From contig NZ_JAIOUB010000002.1 of NCBI RefSeq assembly GCF_019931215.1, positions 310,001 through 374,000 of the forward strand: a stretch of DNA of 64,000 nt. The letters are read 5' to 3'. Below, one piece after another: positions 24,968 through 36,034 of the stretch. Each line of letters opens with the position of its first letter. Within the stretch, counting starts at the first letter, position 1. This DNA comes from Alcanivorax limicola. GTDB taxonomy: Bacteria; Pseudomonadota; Gammaproteobacteria; Pseudomonadales; Alcanivoracaceae. The position numbers were made by a program, and so were the translations under genes. The notes below the pieces were generated by a model, which made no database searches, was not told the DNA's origin, and was given only the letters and a program-made list of their open reading frames with translations.

Positions 24968-25171
24968 CTCACATCTCCGCTGTGTGCTTGGATTTATCAC
25001 TTATCATAGAAGCATGGCGGGAAGGCACTGTGAAGCAGGACTGCCCCCGGAGACAGTCCTCCGGGAATCTGCGGTCAACCGTGTTTGGCGCGACTTTCGT
25101 TATAACTGCGCCCCGTTTCGTCATATTCAGCGCCGCGCATCGTCGCGGCCCCGGATCAGAGAGAGGCCGAC

Positions 25172-26989
25172 ATGCCCCAGTTCAAGGTGCCGATGCGCGA
25201 TATGCGCTTCCTGCTCAACGAAGTATTTGATTACAACAGCCACTACCAGAGCCTGCCCAACGGCGGCGAAGCGACCCCGGATATGGTGGACGCGATTCTG
25301 AGCGAGTGCGCGCGCCTGTGTGAAAACACCATTGCGCCGTTGTATCAGTCCGGCGATGAGGAAGGCTGCAAGCTGGCGGACGGGCAGGTCTCCACGCCCG
25401 CAGGCTACAAGGAAGCCTATGCCGAATACATGGCGGGCGGCTGGCAGGGTCTCTCCCATCCGGTGGAATACGGCGGTCAGGGCCTGCCCATGTCGCTGGG
25501 CATGCTCAAGCAGGAAATGATGGGCACGGCCAACTGGTCCTTTGCCATGTACCCGGGCCTGTCCCTGGGCGCCATGAACACCATCATGCTGCACGGCACC
25601 GAAGAGCAGAAGCAGGCCTACCTGACGCCGCTGACGGAAGGCGTCTGGGCGGGCACCATGTGCCTGACCGAGCCCCAGTGCGGCACGGATCTGGGCCAGA
25701 TGAAGAGCAAGGCCGAGCCCCAGGCAGACGGCAGCTACAAGATTACCGGCACCAAGATCTTCATTTCGTCCGGTGACCATGACCTGACCGAAAACATCGT
25801 GCACATCGTGCTGGCACGCCTGCCGGACGCACCTCCGGGCACCAAGGGCATTTCCCTGTTTATCGTGCCCAAGTATCTGCCCGGCAAGATCGGCGAGAGC
25901 AACGGTGTCACCGCCGGCGCGCTGGAAAAGAAAATGGGCATCAAGGCCTCCGCCACCTGCGTGATGAACTTCGACGGTGCCACCGGCTTCCTGCTGGGCC
26001 CGGAGAACGAAGGCCTGGAGTGCATGTTCACCTTCATGAACTCTGCCCGGGTCGGCACCGCCATGCAGGGCATCTGCCACGCCGAGCGGTCCCTGCAGGG
26101 CGCACTGCCCTACGCCAAGGAACGCCGTTCCATGCGCGCCCTGTCCGGCAAGAAAGATCCCGAACACAGTGCGGATGCCATCATTCACCACGGTGATGTG
26201 CGCCGCATGCTGCTGACCCAGAAGGCCATCGCGGAAGGCGGTCGCGCCATGCTGTACTTCACCGGCCAGTATGCTGACAAGATGATCAGCGGCATTCTGG
26301 AAGGCGACAAGCAGAAGCAGGAATACTGGGACGGCCAGCTCGGCTTCCTGACCCCGATCCTGAAAGGCTTCCTGACCGAAAAAGGTCTGGATTGCGCCAA
26401 CCTGGGCATGCAGGTTTTCGGTGGCCACGGTTATATCCGTGAGCACGGCATGGAGCAGATTGCCCGCGACGCGCGCATCAGCACCCTGTACGAAGGCACC
26501 ACCGGCATTCAGGCACTGGATCTGCTGGGCCGCAAAGTACTGCTGATGACCCGCGGCAAGTGTGTGCGCGAGTTCAGCCAGAAGCTGGTGGATTTCGGCA
26601 CCCGCAACATGACCAACAACACCTTGCGCCCGTTTGCCTGGAAACTGCTGAAAATCGCAGCCCAGTGGAACTACCTCACCACGCGCGTGATGCTCACCGC
26701 ATCAAAAGACCGCGACGTGGTCAGCACCGCCAGCAATGACTTCCTGATGTATTCCGGCTACGCCATGATGGCGTACTTCTGGGCGGTCATGGCGGCCAAG
26801 GCGCAGGAAAAGCTGAACAAGGGCGACGGTGAGCAACCGAAGGAATTCTACGAGGCCAAACTGGCCACGGCGGAGTTCTACTTCGACCATCTGCTGCCCC
26901 AGGCCAAGGGTCACGCGGAAGCCATGCTCAAGCCGACCAAGAGCATGATGCAGCTGAAGGCCGAGCACTTCTCGTTCGACTACGAGTAA
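25172..26989 (+). CDS. Acyl-CoA dehydrogenase (FadE/DmdC-type, 605 residues)
   Basis: Flavoprotein that introduces the alpha-beta double bond into acyl-CoA in beta-oxidation. It belongs to the long group (about 600 residues) with an additional C-terminal domain, the group that includes Pseudomonas fatty-acid FadE enzymes and DmdC. N-terminal helical domain about 40-155, the middle beta domain with CLTEPQCGTDL and ISSGDHD, a C-terminal helical domain, and the catalytic Glu in LYEGTTGIQALDL near residue 441. RBS AGAGAGG. The upstream 170 bp has no second gene. Chain-length preference cannot be told; the lipid-rich context argues for ordinary fatty acids rather than DMSP breakdown. Confidence 0.92.
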   Translation: MPQFKVPMRDMRFLLNEVFDYNSHYQSLPNGGEATPDMVDAILSECARLCENTIAPLYQSGDEEGCKLADGQVSTPAGYKEAYAEYMAGGWQGLSHPVEYGGQGLPMSLGMLKQEMMGTANWSFAMYPGLSLGAMNTIMLHGTEEQKQAYLTPLTEGVWAGTMCLTEPQCGTDLGQMKSKAEPQADGSYKITGTKIFISSGDHDLTENIVHIVLARLPDAPPGTKGISLFIVPKYLPGKIGESNGVTAGALEKKMGIKASATCVMNFDGATGFLLGPENEGLECMFTFMNSARVGTAMQGICHAERSLQGALPYAKERRSMRALSGKKDPEHSADAIIHHGDVRRMLLTQKAIAEGGRAMLYFTGQYADKMISGILEGDKQKQEYWDGQLGFLTPILKGFLTEKGLDCANLGMQVFGGHGYIREHGMEQIARDARISTLYEGTTGIQALDLLGRKVLLMTRGKCVREFSQKLVDFGTRNMTNNTLRPFAWKLLKIAAQWNYLTTRVMLTASKDRDVVSTASNDFLMYSGYAMMAYFWAVMAAKAQEKLNKGDGEQPKEFYEAKLATAEFYFDHLLPQAKGHAEAMLKPTKSMMQLKAEHFSFDYE

Positions 26990-27013
26990 GCGCCACGCCG
27001 GTCTCTCGGCGAG

Positions 27014-29395
<2,382 letters not shown>

Positions 29396-29557
29396 CCCTG
29401 TATCCCGCCCCCCGTTTTTTCTGCTGGCAGCCATGTGGCGGCGCCATTCCCCGGGTGAAGACGATCCTGTTTCAAGACCACTTTATCCCAATCAGGGCAC
29501 AGCAGGGAACGCCCTTGTGTTTACACATGCTGACTCACGGGCAAGCCTGATCGCGGA

Positions 29558-29617
29558 TAAACAAATGAGCGACAAACGAGTGCCCGCAGCTGATGCGCCG
29601 CCGCCGATATTTGTTTA
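29558..29617. promoter_or_regulatory. Spaced inverted repeat upstream of the SDR-atfA operon
   Basis: TAAACAAAT (29558-29566) and its exact complement ATTTGTTTA (29609-29617) lie 51 bp centre to centre, about five helical turns, just upstream of the SDR start. The spacing would put two half-sites on the same face of the DNA. It may be a looping operator; proof is lacking. Confidence 0.35.
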
Positions 29618-29647
29618 GTCTTGGCAATCTGACCCAAAGGAATCTTC

Positions 29648-30454
29648 ATGCCTTACTTTCAGGGAAAACGCATCCTCATCACCGGCGCCGGCACGGGCCT
29701 CGGCGCGCTCATGGCGGAGCAGTTTGCCCGCCAGGGTGCAGAAGTGATCGTGACGGCCAGACGCCGCAAGCCCGCCGAAGACGTCTGCAAACGGGTGCAG
29801 GCCGCCGGCGGCCGCGGCCATGCCATGCTACTGGACGTGAGTGATCTCGAGCGCATTCCGGCATTCAGGGATGAGGTCCACGCGCAAGTGGGCCCGATCG
29901 ATGTGCTGATCAACAACGCCGGCGTGGTGTTTGGCGGTGAGTTCGAGCGCGTCAGCCTGGCGGAACACCTGAACACACTGCAAATCAACACCCTTGGCCT
30001 GATCGCCATGAGCCACGCGTTCCTGGACGATCTGCGCGAAGCCGACCAGGGGCATCTGGTCAACATCGCCAGCGCCAGTGCCTACATCGGCCTGCCCTGG
30101 GGCAGTACCTACGCCGCCAGCAAATGGGCGGTGCTGGGTTTCTCCGAATCCCTGCGGCTGGAGCTGCGTGAACGGGGCATCAACAATGTCGCCGTGACCA
30201 CGGTTTGCCCCAGCTACATCAATACCGGCATGTTCGATGGCGTGCGCAGCCCACTGCTCTCGCCCATGCTGCGGCCGGAGAAAGTCGTCAAGTCCATCAT
30301 GCGCGGCATTCGTGACAAAGAAGCCATGGTCGCCGAACCGCGTATGGTGAAGAATATTGATCTGCTCAAAGGGGTGTTGCCGGGGCGCGTGTGGGACGAA
30401 GTCGCAAAACGCACCGGCATATCCACATCCATGAAACACTGGCAAGGTAAATAG
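29648..30454 (+). CDS. Short-chain dehydrogenase/reductase
   Basis: NAD(P)-dependent oxidoreductase, 268 residues. The Rossmann motif TGAGTGLG is at 11-18, NNAG near 92, and the catalytic Ser-Tyr-Lys (SASAYIG..., YAASK near 154-158) is intact. An arginine pair after the second strand (TARRRK) suggests NADPH. It ends 42 bp before the wax ester synthase and is probably co-transcribed with it, so an acyl-aldehyde/alcohol or ketone step connected with wax or lipid metabolism is plausible, though not shown by sequence. RBS AAAGGA. Confidence 0.88.
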   Translation: MPYFQGKRILITGAGTGLGALMAEQFARQGAEVIVTARRRKPAEDVCKRVQAAGGRGHAMLLDVSDLERIPAFRDEVHAQVGPIDVLINNAGVVFGGEFERVSLAEHLNTLQINTLGLIAMSHAFLDDLREADQGHLVNIASASAYIGLPWGSTYAASKWAVLGFSESLRLELRERGINNVAVTTVCPSYINTGMFDGVRSPLLSPMLRPEKVVKSIMRGIRDKEAMVAEPRMVKNIDLLKGVLPGRVWDEVAKRTGISTSMKHWQGK

Positions 30455-30496
30455 CGCGCAACACACGATACACACATAAAGGAAGAAGGATCTCTG

Positions 30497-31873
30497 ATGA
30501 AGCCCTTGAGTCCGGTGGACCAGCTTTTTCTGTGGCTGGAACGACGCCAGCAGCCCATGCACGTCGCTGGTCTTCAACTGTTCAGCTTTCCCGACGACGC
30601 CGGCCCGAAGTATGTCAGCGAACTGGCGCAATCCATGCGCGACTACTGCTGCCCGGTGGCGCCCTTCAACCAGCGCCTGCAGACCCGCTTCGGCCAGGCC
30701 TTCTGGGTCGAGGACAAGCAGTTCGACATTGATCATCATTTCCGCCATGAAGCGCTGCCCAAGCCCGGTCGTATCCGGGAACTGCTGTCGCTGGTATCCG
30801 CAGAGCATTCCAACCTGCTGGATCGGGAGCGCCCCCTGTGGGAATCACATCTGATCGAAGGCATTCGTGGTCGCCGCTTTGCGCTGTATACCAAGGTGCA
30901 CCACTCAGTGGTAGACGGTATTTCTGCGATGCGCATGGGCATGCGCGCCCTGTCGACGGACCCGAATGAACGCGACCTGTCACCGGTCTGGGCCAGTACA
31001 CCGAAACGGCGTGAACGCATGCAACTCACCGCCAACCCGGTGGCCGCCGTGAGTGGCCTGGCGCGATTGACCGCCGGGCTCAGCAAGCAGATCGCAACCG
31101 TGCCGGCGCTGGCGCGGGAGGTCTATCAGATCACCCAGAAGGCCAGCAAGGACCCGGACCATGTGTCCATCTTCCAGGCACCGCAGAGCATCATCAATCA
31201 ACGCATTACCGGCAGCCGACGGTTTGCGGCGCAGTCCTACAGCACCAGCCGCTTCAAGGCCATCAGCAAGGCATTCAACTGCACCATGAACGATATTGTG
31301 CTGGCGGTTTGCGGCAGCGCGCTGCGGGATTACCTGATCAGCCAGAACGCCTTGCCGGACAAGCCACTGATCGCCATGGTGCCGATGAGCCTGCGCACGG
31401 ACGACAGCGCGGGCGGCAACCAGATCGCGACCATTCTGGCAAACCTGGGTACGCATATTGCCGACCCGGCCAACCGTCTGCGTGTCATCAAGGCCTCAGT
31501 CGAAGAAGCCAAGCAGCGCTACAAACAGATGACGCCCGAAGAAATTCTCAACCTCACCGCGCTGATGATGGCGCCCACCGGGCTCAACCTGATTACCGGC
31601 CTGGCGCCGGAGTGGCGGGCATTCAATGTGATCATTTCCAACGTACCCGGCCCGAAAGAGCCGCTGTACTGGAATGGTGCAAAACTGGAAGGTATGTACC
31701 CGGTCTCCATCGCGCTCAACCAGATCGCGCTGAATATCACGCTGACCAGTTATGTGGACCAGCTTGAGTTCGGCATCATCGGCTGCCGCCGGACCTTGCC
31801 GTCCATGCAGCGTCTGCTGGATTATCTGGAACACGGTATCCGGGAACTGGAAGTTGCGGCAGGCATAAAATAA
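30497..31873 (+). CDS. atfA: Wax ester synthase / acyl-CoA:diacylglycerol acyltransferase
   Basis: Esterifies fatty alcohols or diacylglycerol with acyl-CoA to make storage wax esters and triacylglycerol. 458 residues. The catalytic HHSVVDG lies at 135-141 (HHxxxDG), PLWE is at about 112-115, and the late NVIISNVPGP and the C-terminal RRTLPSMQRLLDYLE are characteristic. The beginning (MKPLSPVDQLFLWLE) and long stretches agree with Alcanivorax borkumensis AtfA1 as I remember it, which is the strongest taxonomic clue in the window. GGAAGAAGGA precedes the ATG. A strong terminator follows at once. Confidence 0.96.
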   Translation: MKPLSPVDQLFLWLERRQQPMHVAGLQLFSFPDDAGPKYVSELAQSMRDYCCPVAPFNQRLQTRFGQAFWVEDKQFDIDHHFRHEALPKPGRIRELLSLVSAEHSNLLDRERPLWESHLIEGIRGRRFALYTKVHHSVVDGISAMRMGMRALSTDPNERDLSPVWASTPKRRERMQLTANPVAAVSGLARLTAGLSKQIATVPALAREVYQITQKASKDPDHVSIFQAPQSIINQRITGSRRFAAQSYSTSRFKAISKAFNCTMNDIVLAVCGSALRDYLISQNALPDKPLIAMVPMSLRTDDSAGGNQIATILANLGTHIADPANRLRVIKASVEEAKQRYKQMTPEEILNLTALMMAPTGLNLITGLAPEWRAFNVIISNVPGPKEPLYWNGAKLEGMYPVSIALNQIALNITLTSYVDQLEFGIIGCRRTLPSMQRLLDYLEHGIRELEVAAGIK

Positions 31874-31893
31874 GCCCCTTTCGGGGCTTATTT
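31868..31893. terminator. Bidirectional terminator between atfA and slipin genes
   Basis: Perfect 11-bp stem (31868-31878 with 31883-31893, AAATAAGCCCC) and TTTC loop, T-rich on both strands, placed between two convergent genes and overlapping the atfA stop codon. Confidence 0.92.
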
Positions 31894-31910
31894 CATTTTG
31901 CTTTACGGTC

Positions 31911-32654
31911 TTACTTATTCATCTTCTTGAACACTTCCATGACGTCAAACGGCAGCGGGAAGAAGATAGTCGAAGAGTTCTTCTGCGACATGTCGCTCAT
32001 GGTCTGCAGGTAACGCAACTGCATGGCGCCGGGATCCTGCGTCATGATCTGCGCCGCTTCCACCAGCTTTTCCGCCGCCTGCTGCTCACCTTCCGCATGA
32101 ATCACTTTCGCACGACGCTCCCGTTCGGCTTCCGCCTGGCGGGCAATGGCGCGAATCATGTTTTCGTTCAGATCAACGTGCTTGATTTCCACGTTGGTCA
32201 CCTTGATGCCCCAGCTGTCGGTCTGGGAGTCGATGATCGACTGGATATCTTCATTGAGCTTGTCGCGCTCAGAGAGCATCTCGTCCAGGTCGTGTTTGCC
32301 CAGCACAGACCGCAGTGTGGTTTGCGCGAGCTGACTGGTCGCTGAGTAATAATCCTCGACCTGGATGATGGCCTTGTTGGGATCCACAACCCGGAAATAC
32401 AACACGGCATTCACACGCACCGTTACGTTATCGCGGGAAATAACATCCTGGCTGGGCACATCCAGCGTGATGATACGCAGGTCCACCCGCACCATCTGCT
32501 GAACGCCGGGGATGACGATAATCAGACCTGGGCCTTTCACCGCCTGGAAACGCCCCAGAAAGAAGACCACGCCGCGCTGATACTCCGGCAGAATACGCAC
32601 CGACATTGCGACCAGGCCCAGAACAAGCAGCACCGGTGTCAGATAAGCAATCAT
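31911..32654 (-). CDS. Slipin/stomatin-like SPFH membrane protein
   Basis: Band-7 protein that organises membrane microdomains and is a partner of NfeD-type proteases. 247 residues: one N-terminal membrane hairpin (about 3-22), SPFH domain (about 22-190, with [14 protein letters not shown]), and a helical region rich in Glu/Ala ([12 protein letters not shown]). Ends with a hydrophobic oligomerisation segment ([11 protein letters not shown]). It lies 14 bp downstream of the NfeD-protease gene; the pair is a conserved operon. Confidence 0.93.
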   Translation of the reverse strand: MIAYLTPVLLVLGLVAMSVRILPEYQRGVVFFLGRFQAVKGPGLIIVIPGVQQMVRVDLRIITLDVPSQDVISRDNVTVRVNAVLYFRVVDPNKAIIQVEDYYSATSQLAQTTLRSVLGKHDLDEMLSERDKLNEDIQSIIDSQTDSWGIKVTNVEIKHVDLNENMIRAIARQAEAERERRAKVIHAEGEQQAAEKLVEAAQIMTQDPGAMQLRYLQTMSDMSQKNSSTIFFPLPFDVMEVFKKMNK

Positions 32655-32668
32655 GAACTATCTCCTTG

Positions 32669-34099
32669 CTATGATGCCGGGGGGAAATCCCCGGCAGGTT
32701 CAACATCCACACTCAACCCCTTGACGGCAGTCACCCGCAGCTTCTGACCGCGGCGCACTTCCACCGCCGCGCTCGCGCGCCAGGACTCCCCGAACACTCT
32801 TACTCGGCCTTCACCGGCCTGAAAGTCATTCAGAGCCACCGCTTCAGCACCGATCAGACCCTCTACGCCGGTGATCGCTGGCGTACGTCGTAACCGTACC
32901 ATGCGCGTGATGCCCCAGGTCATCAACCCGGCCGACACCAATGCCGTGCCGCCAATCAGCGGAATCGAAATATGCAGGTTGGCATCATCCATCAGGATGA
33001 TGGACCCGAACACGAAGGCGATGATCCCCCCCAGTCCGAGTATGCCGAAACTTGGCATGAAGGCCTCCCCCACCATGAATGCCAACCCCAGAATAATCAA
33101 AGCCAGCCCGGCATAGTTGATGGGCAACACCTGGAAGGCATACAACGCCAGGATCAGACAGATGGCACCGATCACACCGGGATAGATATTGCCCGGGCTC
33201 GAGAGCTCGAAGATGATGCCGTAGAAGCCGACCAGCATCAGAAAGTATGCGATGTTCGGATTGGTGATCACGGCCAGAAAATTATTACGCCAGTCCGGCT
33301 CCATCTCGATGATTTGCAGATCAGCAGTAGCCAGTGTGTAAGTACCGCGTTCCATGCGCACTTCCATGCCATCTATCTGCGCCAGCAGGTCATCAATGTT
33401 TTCCGCAACGATATTGATGACATTCTGTTCGAGCGCATCGCTGGCGGTGAGGTTGACGGCTTCGCGCACGGCTTCCTCGGCCCAGTCCGCATTACGCCCG
33501 CGCAGTTCTGCCAGCCCTCTTATATAGGCCACAGCATCTTCCAGTACCTTGCGCTCCATGGCCGTACCGCCGCGACGTTTGGTCGCTACCTCGCCGTCGC
33601 CCTCTGCGCCACTGGCCTCATCCTCTTTCGGCGCCGGTTGCTGCGGCTCCTCCGGCGCACCGGGCATGCCCCCCATCTGTACCGGGGTCGCAGAGCCAAG
33701 ATTGGTGGAAGGCGCCATCGCGGCAACATGGCTGGCGTAAAGCAGGTAAGTGCCCGCACTCGCTGCGCGGGAACCGGAGGGGCCGACGTAACCGACAACC
33801 GGAATCGGTGACGCCAGAATTTCCTTGATCATCTGTCGCATGGCGCTGTCGAGGCCGCCCGGCGTGTCCATGCGCAGGACGATGACTTCCGCGCCAGCGT
33901 CCCGGGCTTGCTGCATGCCGCGCAGGACGTAGTCGCTGGTTGCCGGACCGATCGGACCATTGATATCCAGCACCACCGCCGCCCGGCGGCTGTCCTGCGC
34001 CAGCGACCCGAGGCTGAGCAGTATTCCCAATCCGAGACACACCACTGCGGCAGCACGGAACCGCCGCTGCCAGGAAAACATCTGCTGCCTGAAACGCAT
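32669..34099 (-). CDS. NfeD-family membrane-bound ClpP-class serine protease
   Basis: About 476 residues; start at 34099 (AGAGG eight bases upstream, followed by a signal peptide AAAVVCLGLGILL). The N-terminal half is a ClpP-like serine protease domain with the catalytic Ser in SRAASAGTYLL near residue 110; a Lys in the following helix (ERKVLEDAVAYI) is the likely dyad partner. Then four to five membrane helices and a C-terminal OB-fold NfeD domain. In archaea the homologous protease cleaves the hydrophobic C-terminus of its stomatin partner. A Pro/Glu-rich insert (AKEDE-type, after GAPEEPQQP) interrupts the protease domain. Confidence 0.9.
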   Translation of the reverse strand: MRFRQQMFSWQRRFRAAAVVCLGLGILLSLGSLAQDSRRAAVVLDINGPIGPATSDYVLRGMQQARDAGAEVIVLRMDTPGGLDSAMRQMIKEILASPIPVVGYVGPSGSRAASAGTYLLYASHVAAMAPSTNLGSATPVQMGGMPGAPEEPQQPAPKEDEASGAEGDGEVATKRRGGTAMERKVLEDAVAYIRGLAELRGRNADWAEEAVREAVNLTASDALEQNVINIVAENIDDLLAQIDGMEVRMERGTYTLATADLQIIEMEPDWRNNFLAVITNPNIAYFLMLVGFYGIIFELSSPGNIYPGVIGAICLILALYAFQVLPINYAGLALIILGLAFMVGEAFMPSFGILGLGGIIAFVFGSIILMDDANLHISIPLIGGTALVSAGLMTWGITRMVRLRRTPAITGVEGLIGAEAVALNDFQAGEGRVRVFGESWRASAAVEVRRGQKLRVTAVKGLSVDVEPAGDFPPAS

Positions 34100-34431
34100 T
34101 ATGGATACCTCTGTAATGGGCATTGCCCTCGCGACGCCCTCACGACACCTTCGCAATATCGGCCATGATCCATCCTGCCCCATGAGCCGCTCGTCAACGA
34201 CATCGCATGCCGGGCGCCAGGCGGGCGCCCCGGATTTTTTCCTTGTTCAACAAAGGTATAGAGGAAACAAAACAAACTCAAGCCAGACGCATATGAGGGC
34301 TTGACAAGTGCCTGCAAAAAAAGTGGCGAGGGCCCAGAAAAGGGGGTAAGGTTAAATCAGCTGCAGCATTCAGGCAGTAAAATGCTGTATGCAACACACG
34401 AAATTATTTGTTTTTCTGAGGTATAGATTCA
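34100..34431. other. Intergenic region, NfeD protease to cold-shock gene (332 bp)
   Basis: No convincing gene. The part next to the csp gene is AT-rich and is probably its long 5' leader, as is common for cold-shock genes. A perfect TTGACA at 34301-34306 has no acceptable -10 box at 16-18 bp, so I do not call a promoter. Confidence 0.6.
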
Positions 34432-34635
34432 ATGGCTACCGGCACAGTGAAATGGTTCAACGAGTCCAAAGGTTTTGGTTTCATTACTCAGGACGACGGC
34501 GGTGCAGACGTATTTGTTCACTTCAGTGCGATTCAGGGTTCCGGCTTCAAGACCCTCGCTGAAGGTCAGAAGGTCTCCTACGAAATTCAACAGGGCCCCA
34601 AAGGCCCTCAAGCTGCCAACGTAAACCCCGGCTGA
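34432..34635 (+). CDS. Cold-shock domain protein (CspA family)
   Basis: Small RNA chaperone, 67 residues in a single cold-shock domain. Both RNA-binding motifs are intact: KGFGFIT (residues 13-19) and VFVHF (about 30-34). Sequence begins [20 protein letters not shown] lies about 11 bases upstream. Several paralogues are usual in these bacteria and the window does not tell whether this one is cold-induced. Confidence 0.96.
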   Translation: MATGTVKWFNESKGFGFITQDDGGADVFVHFSAIQGSGFKTLAEGQKVSYEIQQGPKGPQAANVNPG

Positions 34636-34666
34636 ACAGGGCCGCTGTTAACATGGCAGAATGACG

Positions 34667-34697
34667 AAAAGCCTCACCCTTCGGGTGGGGCTTTTTT
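34667..34697. terminator. Terminator after the cold-shock gene
   Basis: A 13-bp stem with one G-U pair (34667-34679 with 34683-34695), TTC loop and TTTTTT on the plus strand; AAAA on the other side makes it usable by the convergent GIY-YIG gene as well. Confidence 0.9.
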
Positions 34698-34712
34698 GTT
34701 GCGATTGCCGGG

Positions 34713-35051
34713 TCAATGGTTACGCAGCGCGCTCTTCTGCGGCCTGCTGAGACGCTTGACGGCCCACTCCCGTCGGGCGGCCTCGCTGCGGGACGCCGCC
34801 TGCTCGGTGTAGACCAGCTCGACCGGCCGTCTGGCACGTGTATACCGGGCGCCACGTTGCGCACTGGGCCCTGCGCCGTTGTGCTCGTCGATGCGCCGCG
34901 CCGGGTCTGTGGTAATGCCCGTGTAATAGGTGCCGTCCGCGCACCGCACCATATAGACATACCAGAGCGCTGTGTCACCCGTGTTACCACCGGGTGCCTC
35001 TGTTATGCTCACGGCAATCGCCGCGCTGTCTGCTGCATCATCTTTCGGCAT
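34713..35051 (-). CDS. GIY-YIG domain protein (YhbQ/UPF0213-like)
   Basis: About 112 residues with a stand-alone GIY-YIG nuclease-like domain: WYVYMVRCADGTYYTGIT followed by RRIDEHN and a C-terminal WAVKRLSR. This is the layout of the YhbQ/UPF0213 group, suspected in DNA repair but not well understood. The start is uncertain; ATG at 35051 gives a 40-residue polar lead before the domain, while ATGs at 35075/35072 would add eight residues. It shares its upstream region with the divergent membrane protein gene at 35094. Confidence 0.8.
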   Translation of the reverse strand: MPKDDAADSAAIAVSITEAPGGNTGDTALWYVYMVRCADGTYYTGITTDPARRIDEHNGAGPSAQRGARYTRARRPVELVYTEQAASRSEAARREWAVKRLSRPQKSALRNH

Positions 35052-35093
35052 GGCAGTGACTCGTTGCTCCATCATGCCTGAGGGACTGCTGAC

Positions 35094-35486
35094 ATGATTT
35101 CGTACCTGTACTGGTTTGTGCTGATCGCACTGTTGTTCCTTATTCTGTTCGGCCTTGGCGCGCGACTCAACCGCTGGAAGCCCGCCGTCATTGTCAGTGC
35201 CATCGTACTGATCAGCGGCACGCTGCTGTACTACTTCTATCTGGAGCAGATGTTCGTCAAGCGCTGGGGCGGCAGCATGAGCATCAGCGTGCCTGCCGGG
35301 CAGGTGCATATGGGCGCCACCTGGAAAGAAGACAACCTGTGGATCCAGAACTACGACCCGGACACCAACACCTGTATTTTCAGCGAGTATGCCCGCGGCA
35401 ACCTGCTGGAAGGCCGCGTGGTTATCCGCAACTGCAATCCGCTGCTGCCCACCCGGCAGCCCGACGCATCAGAGCGCGCGAACTGA
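35094..35486 (+). CDS. Small membrane protein of unknown function
   Basis: 130 residues. Two membrane helices (about 3-24 and 30-50) are followed by a polar domain of about 80 residues with IWIQNYDPDTNTCIF-like features and two cysteines. I do not recognise a family. It stops 2 bp before the HopJ-family gene, so the two are co-transcribed. Confidence 0.7.
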   Translation: MISYLYWFVLIALLFLILFGLGARLNRWKPAVIVSAIVLISGTLLYYFYLEQMFVKRWGGSMSISVPAGQVHMGATWKEDNLWIQNYDPDTNTCIFSEYARGNLLEGRVVIRNCNPLLPTRQPDASERAN

Positions 35487-35488
35487 CC

Positions 35489-35914
35489 ATGTCCGAGACC
35501 AGCACCGGCACAGAAACAGGCACCGAGACCACGATGACCTCCGAGGCAGCGCTGCTGGCGCTGCTGGAGCACAACCCGTTCAAGGTCGAGGTCGATCACG
35601 TGCTCGCCATTATCGACGAGCACTACGTCTATACCCCCACCCGCTTCAGCATCGGCGCCTGGGATGACCTGATGGATAACCCGGCAGGCAAGAACGAGAT
35701 CGCCTGCCGTATCTTTGCCTTTGCCAGAATTCACCAGCTGCGCCCGTCGCGCACACTGGCCTGTTTTGGCCATTACTATCGCGATGACATCGTCAGCGAT
35801 TACGAAGGCACCAGCCACCCCAACCTCCGTGCATTCATGCGCCATGGGTGGTCTGGTGTTCACTTTCACGGCGAGCCCTTGCGCCCCCGTGGACGCAGCG
35901 GTTCAGAGACCTGA
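35489..35914 (+). CDS. HopJ type III effector family protein
   Basis: 141 residues. After a Thr/Glu-rich lead (1-18) the sequence matches the HopJ family: VLAIIDEHYVYTPTRF, GKNEIACRIFAFARIH, LACFGHYYRDD and HPNLRAFMRHGWSGVHF. The family is named after a Pseudomonas syringae protein, but most members are in bacteria with no type III system and none is visible here, so the name says little about function. Start at 35489, directly after the previous gene's stop. Confidence 0.85.
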   Translation: MSETSTGTETGTETTMTSEAALLALLEHNPFKVEVDHVLAIIDEHYVYTPTRFSIGAWDDLMDNPAGKNEIACRIFAFARIHQLRPSRTLACFGHYYRDDIVSDYEGTSHPNLRAFMRHGWSGVHFHGEPLRPRGRSGSET

Positions 35915-36034
35915 CCGAAACACGTATAATGCCAGCCACATCAGGCCCGAAGCTGCTCGCTTCGGGCACCATCACCGCACCCAGACCGCCGGCACACAGC
36001 ACCGGCGGCCACCGACGGGACACAATCCGACTCC

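Noticed and set aside
34301-34340. TTGACA as promoter of the cold-shock gene
   Set aside because: Perfect -35 hexamer, but nothing like a -10 box occurs 16-18 bp downstream.
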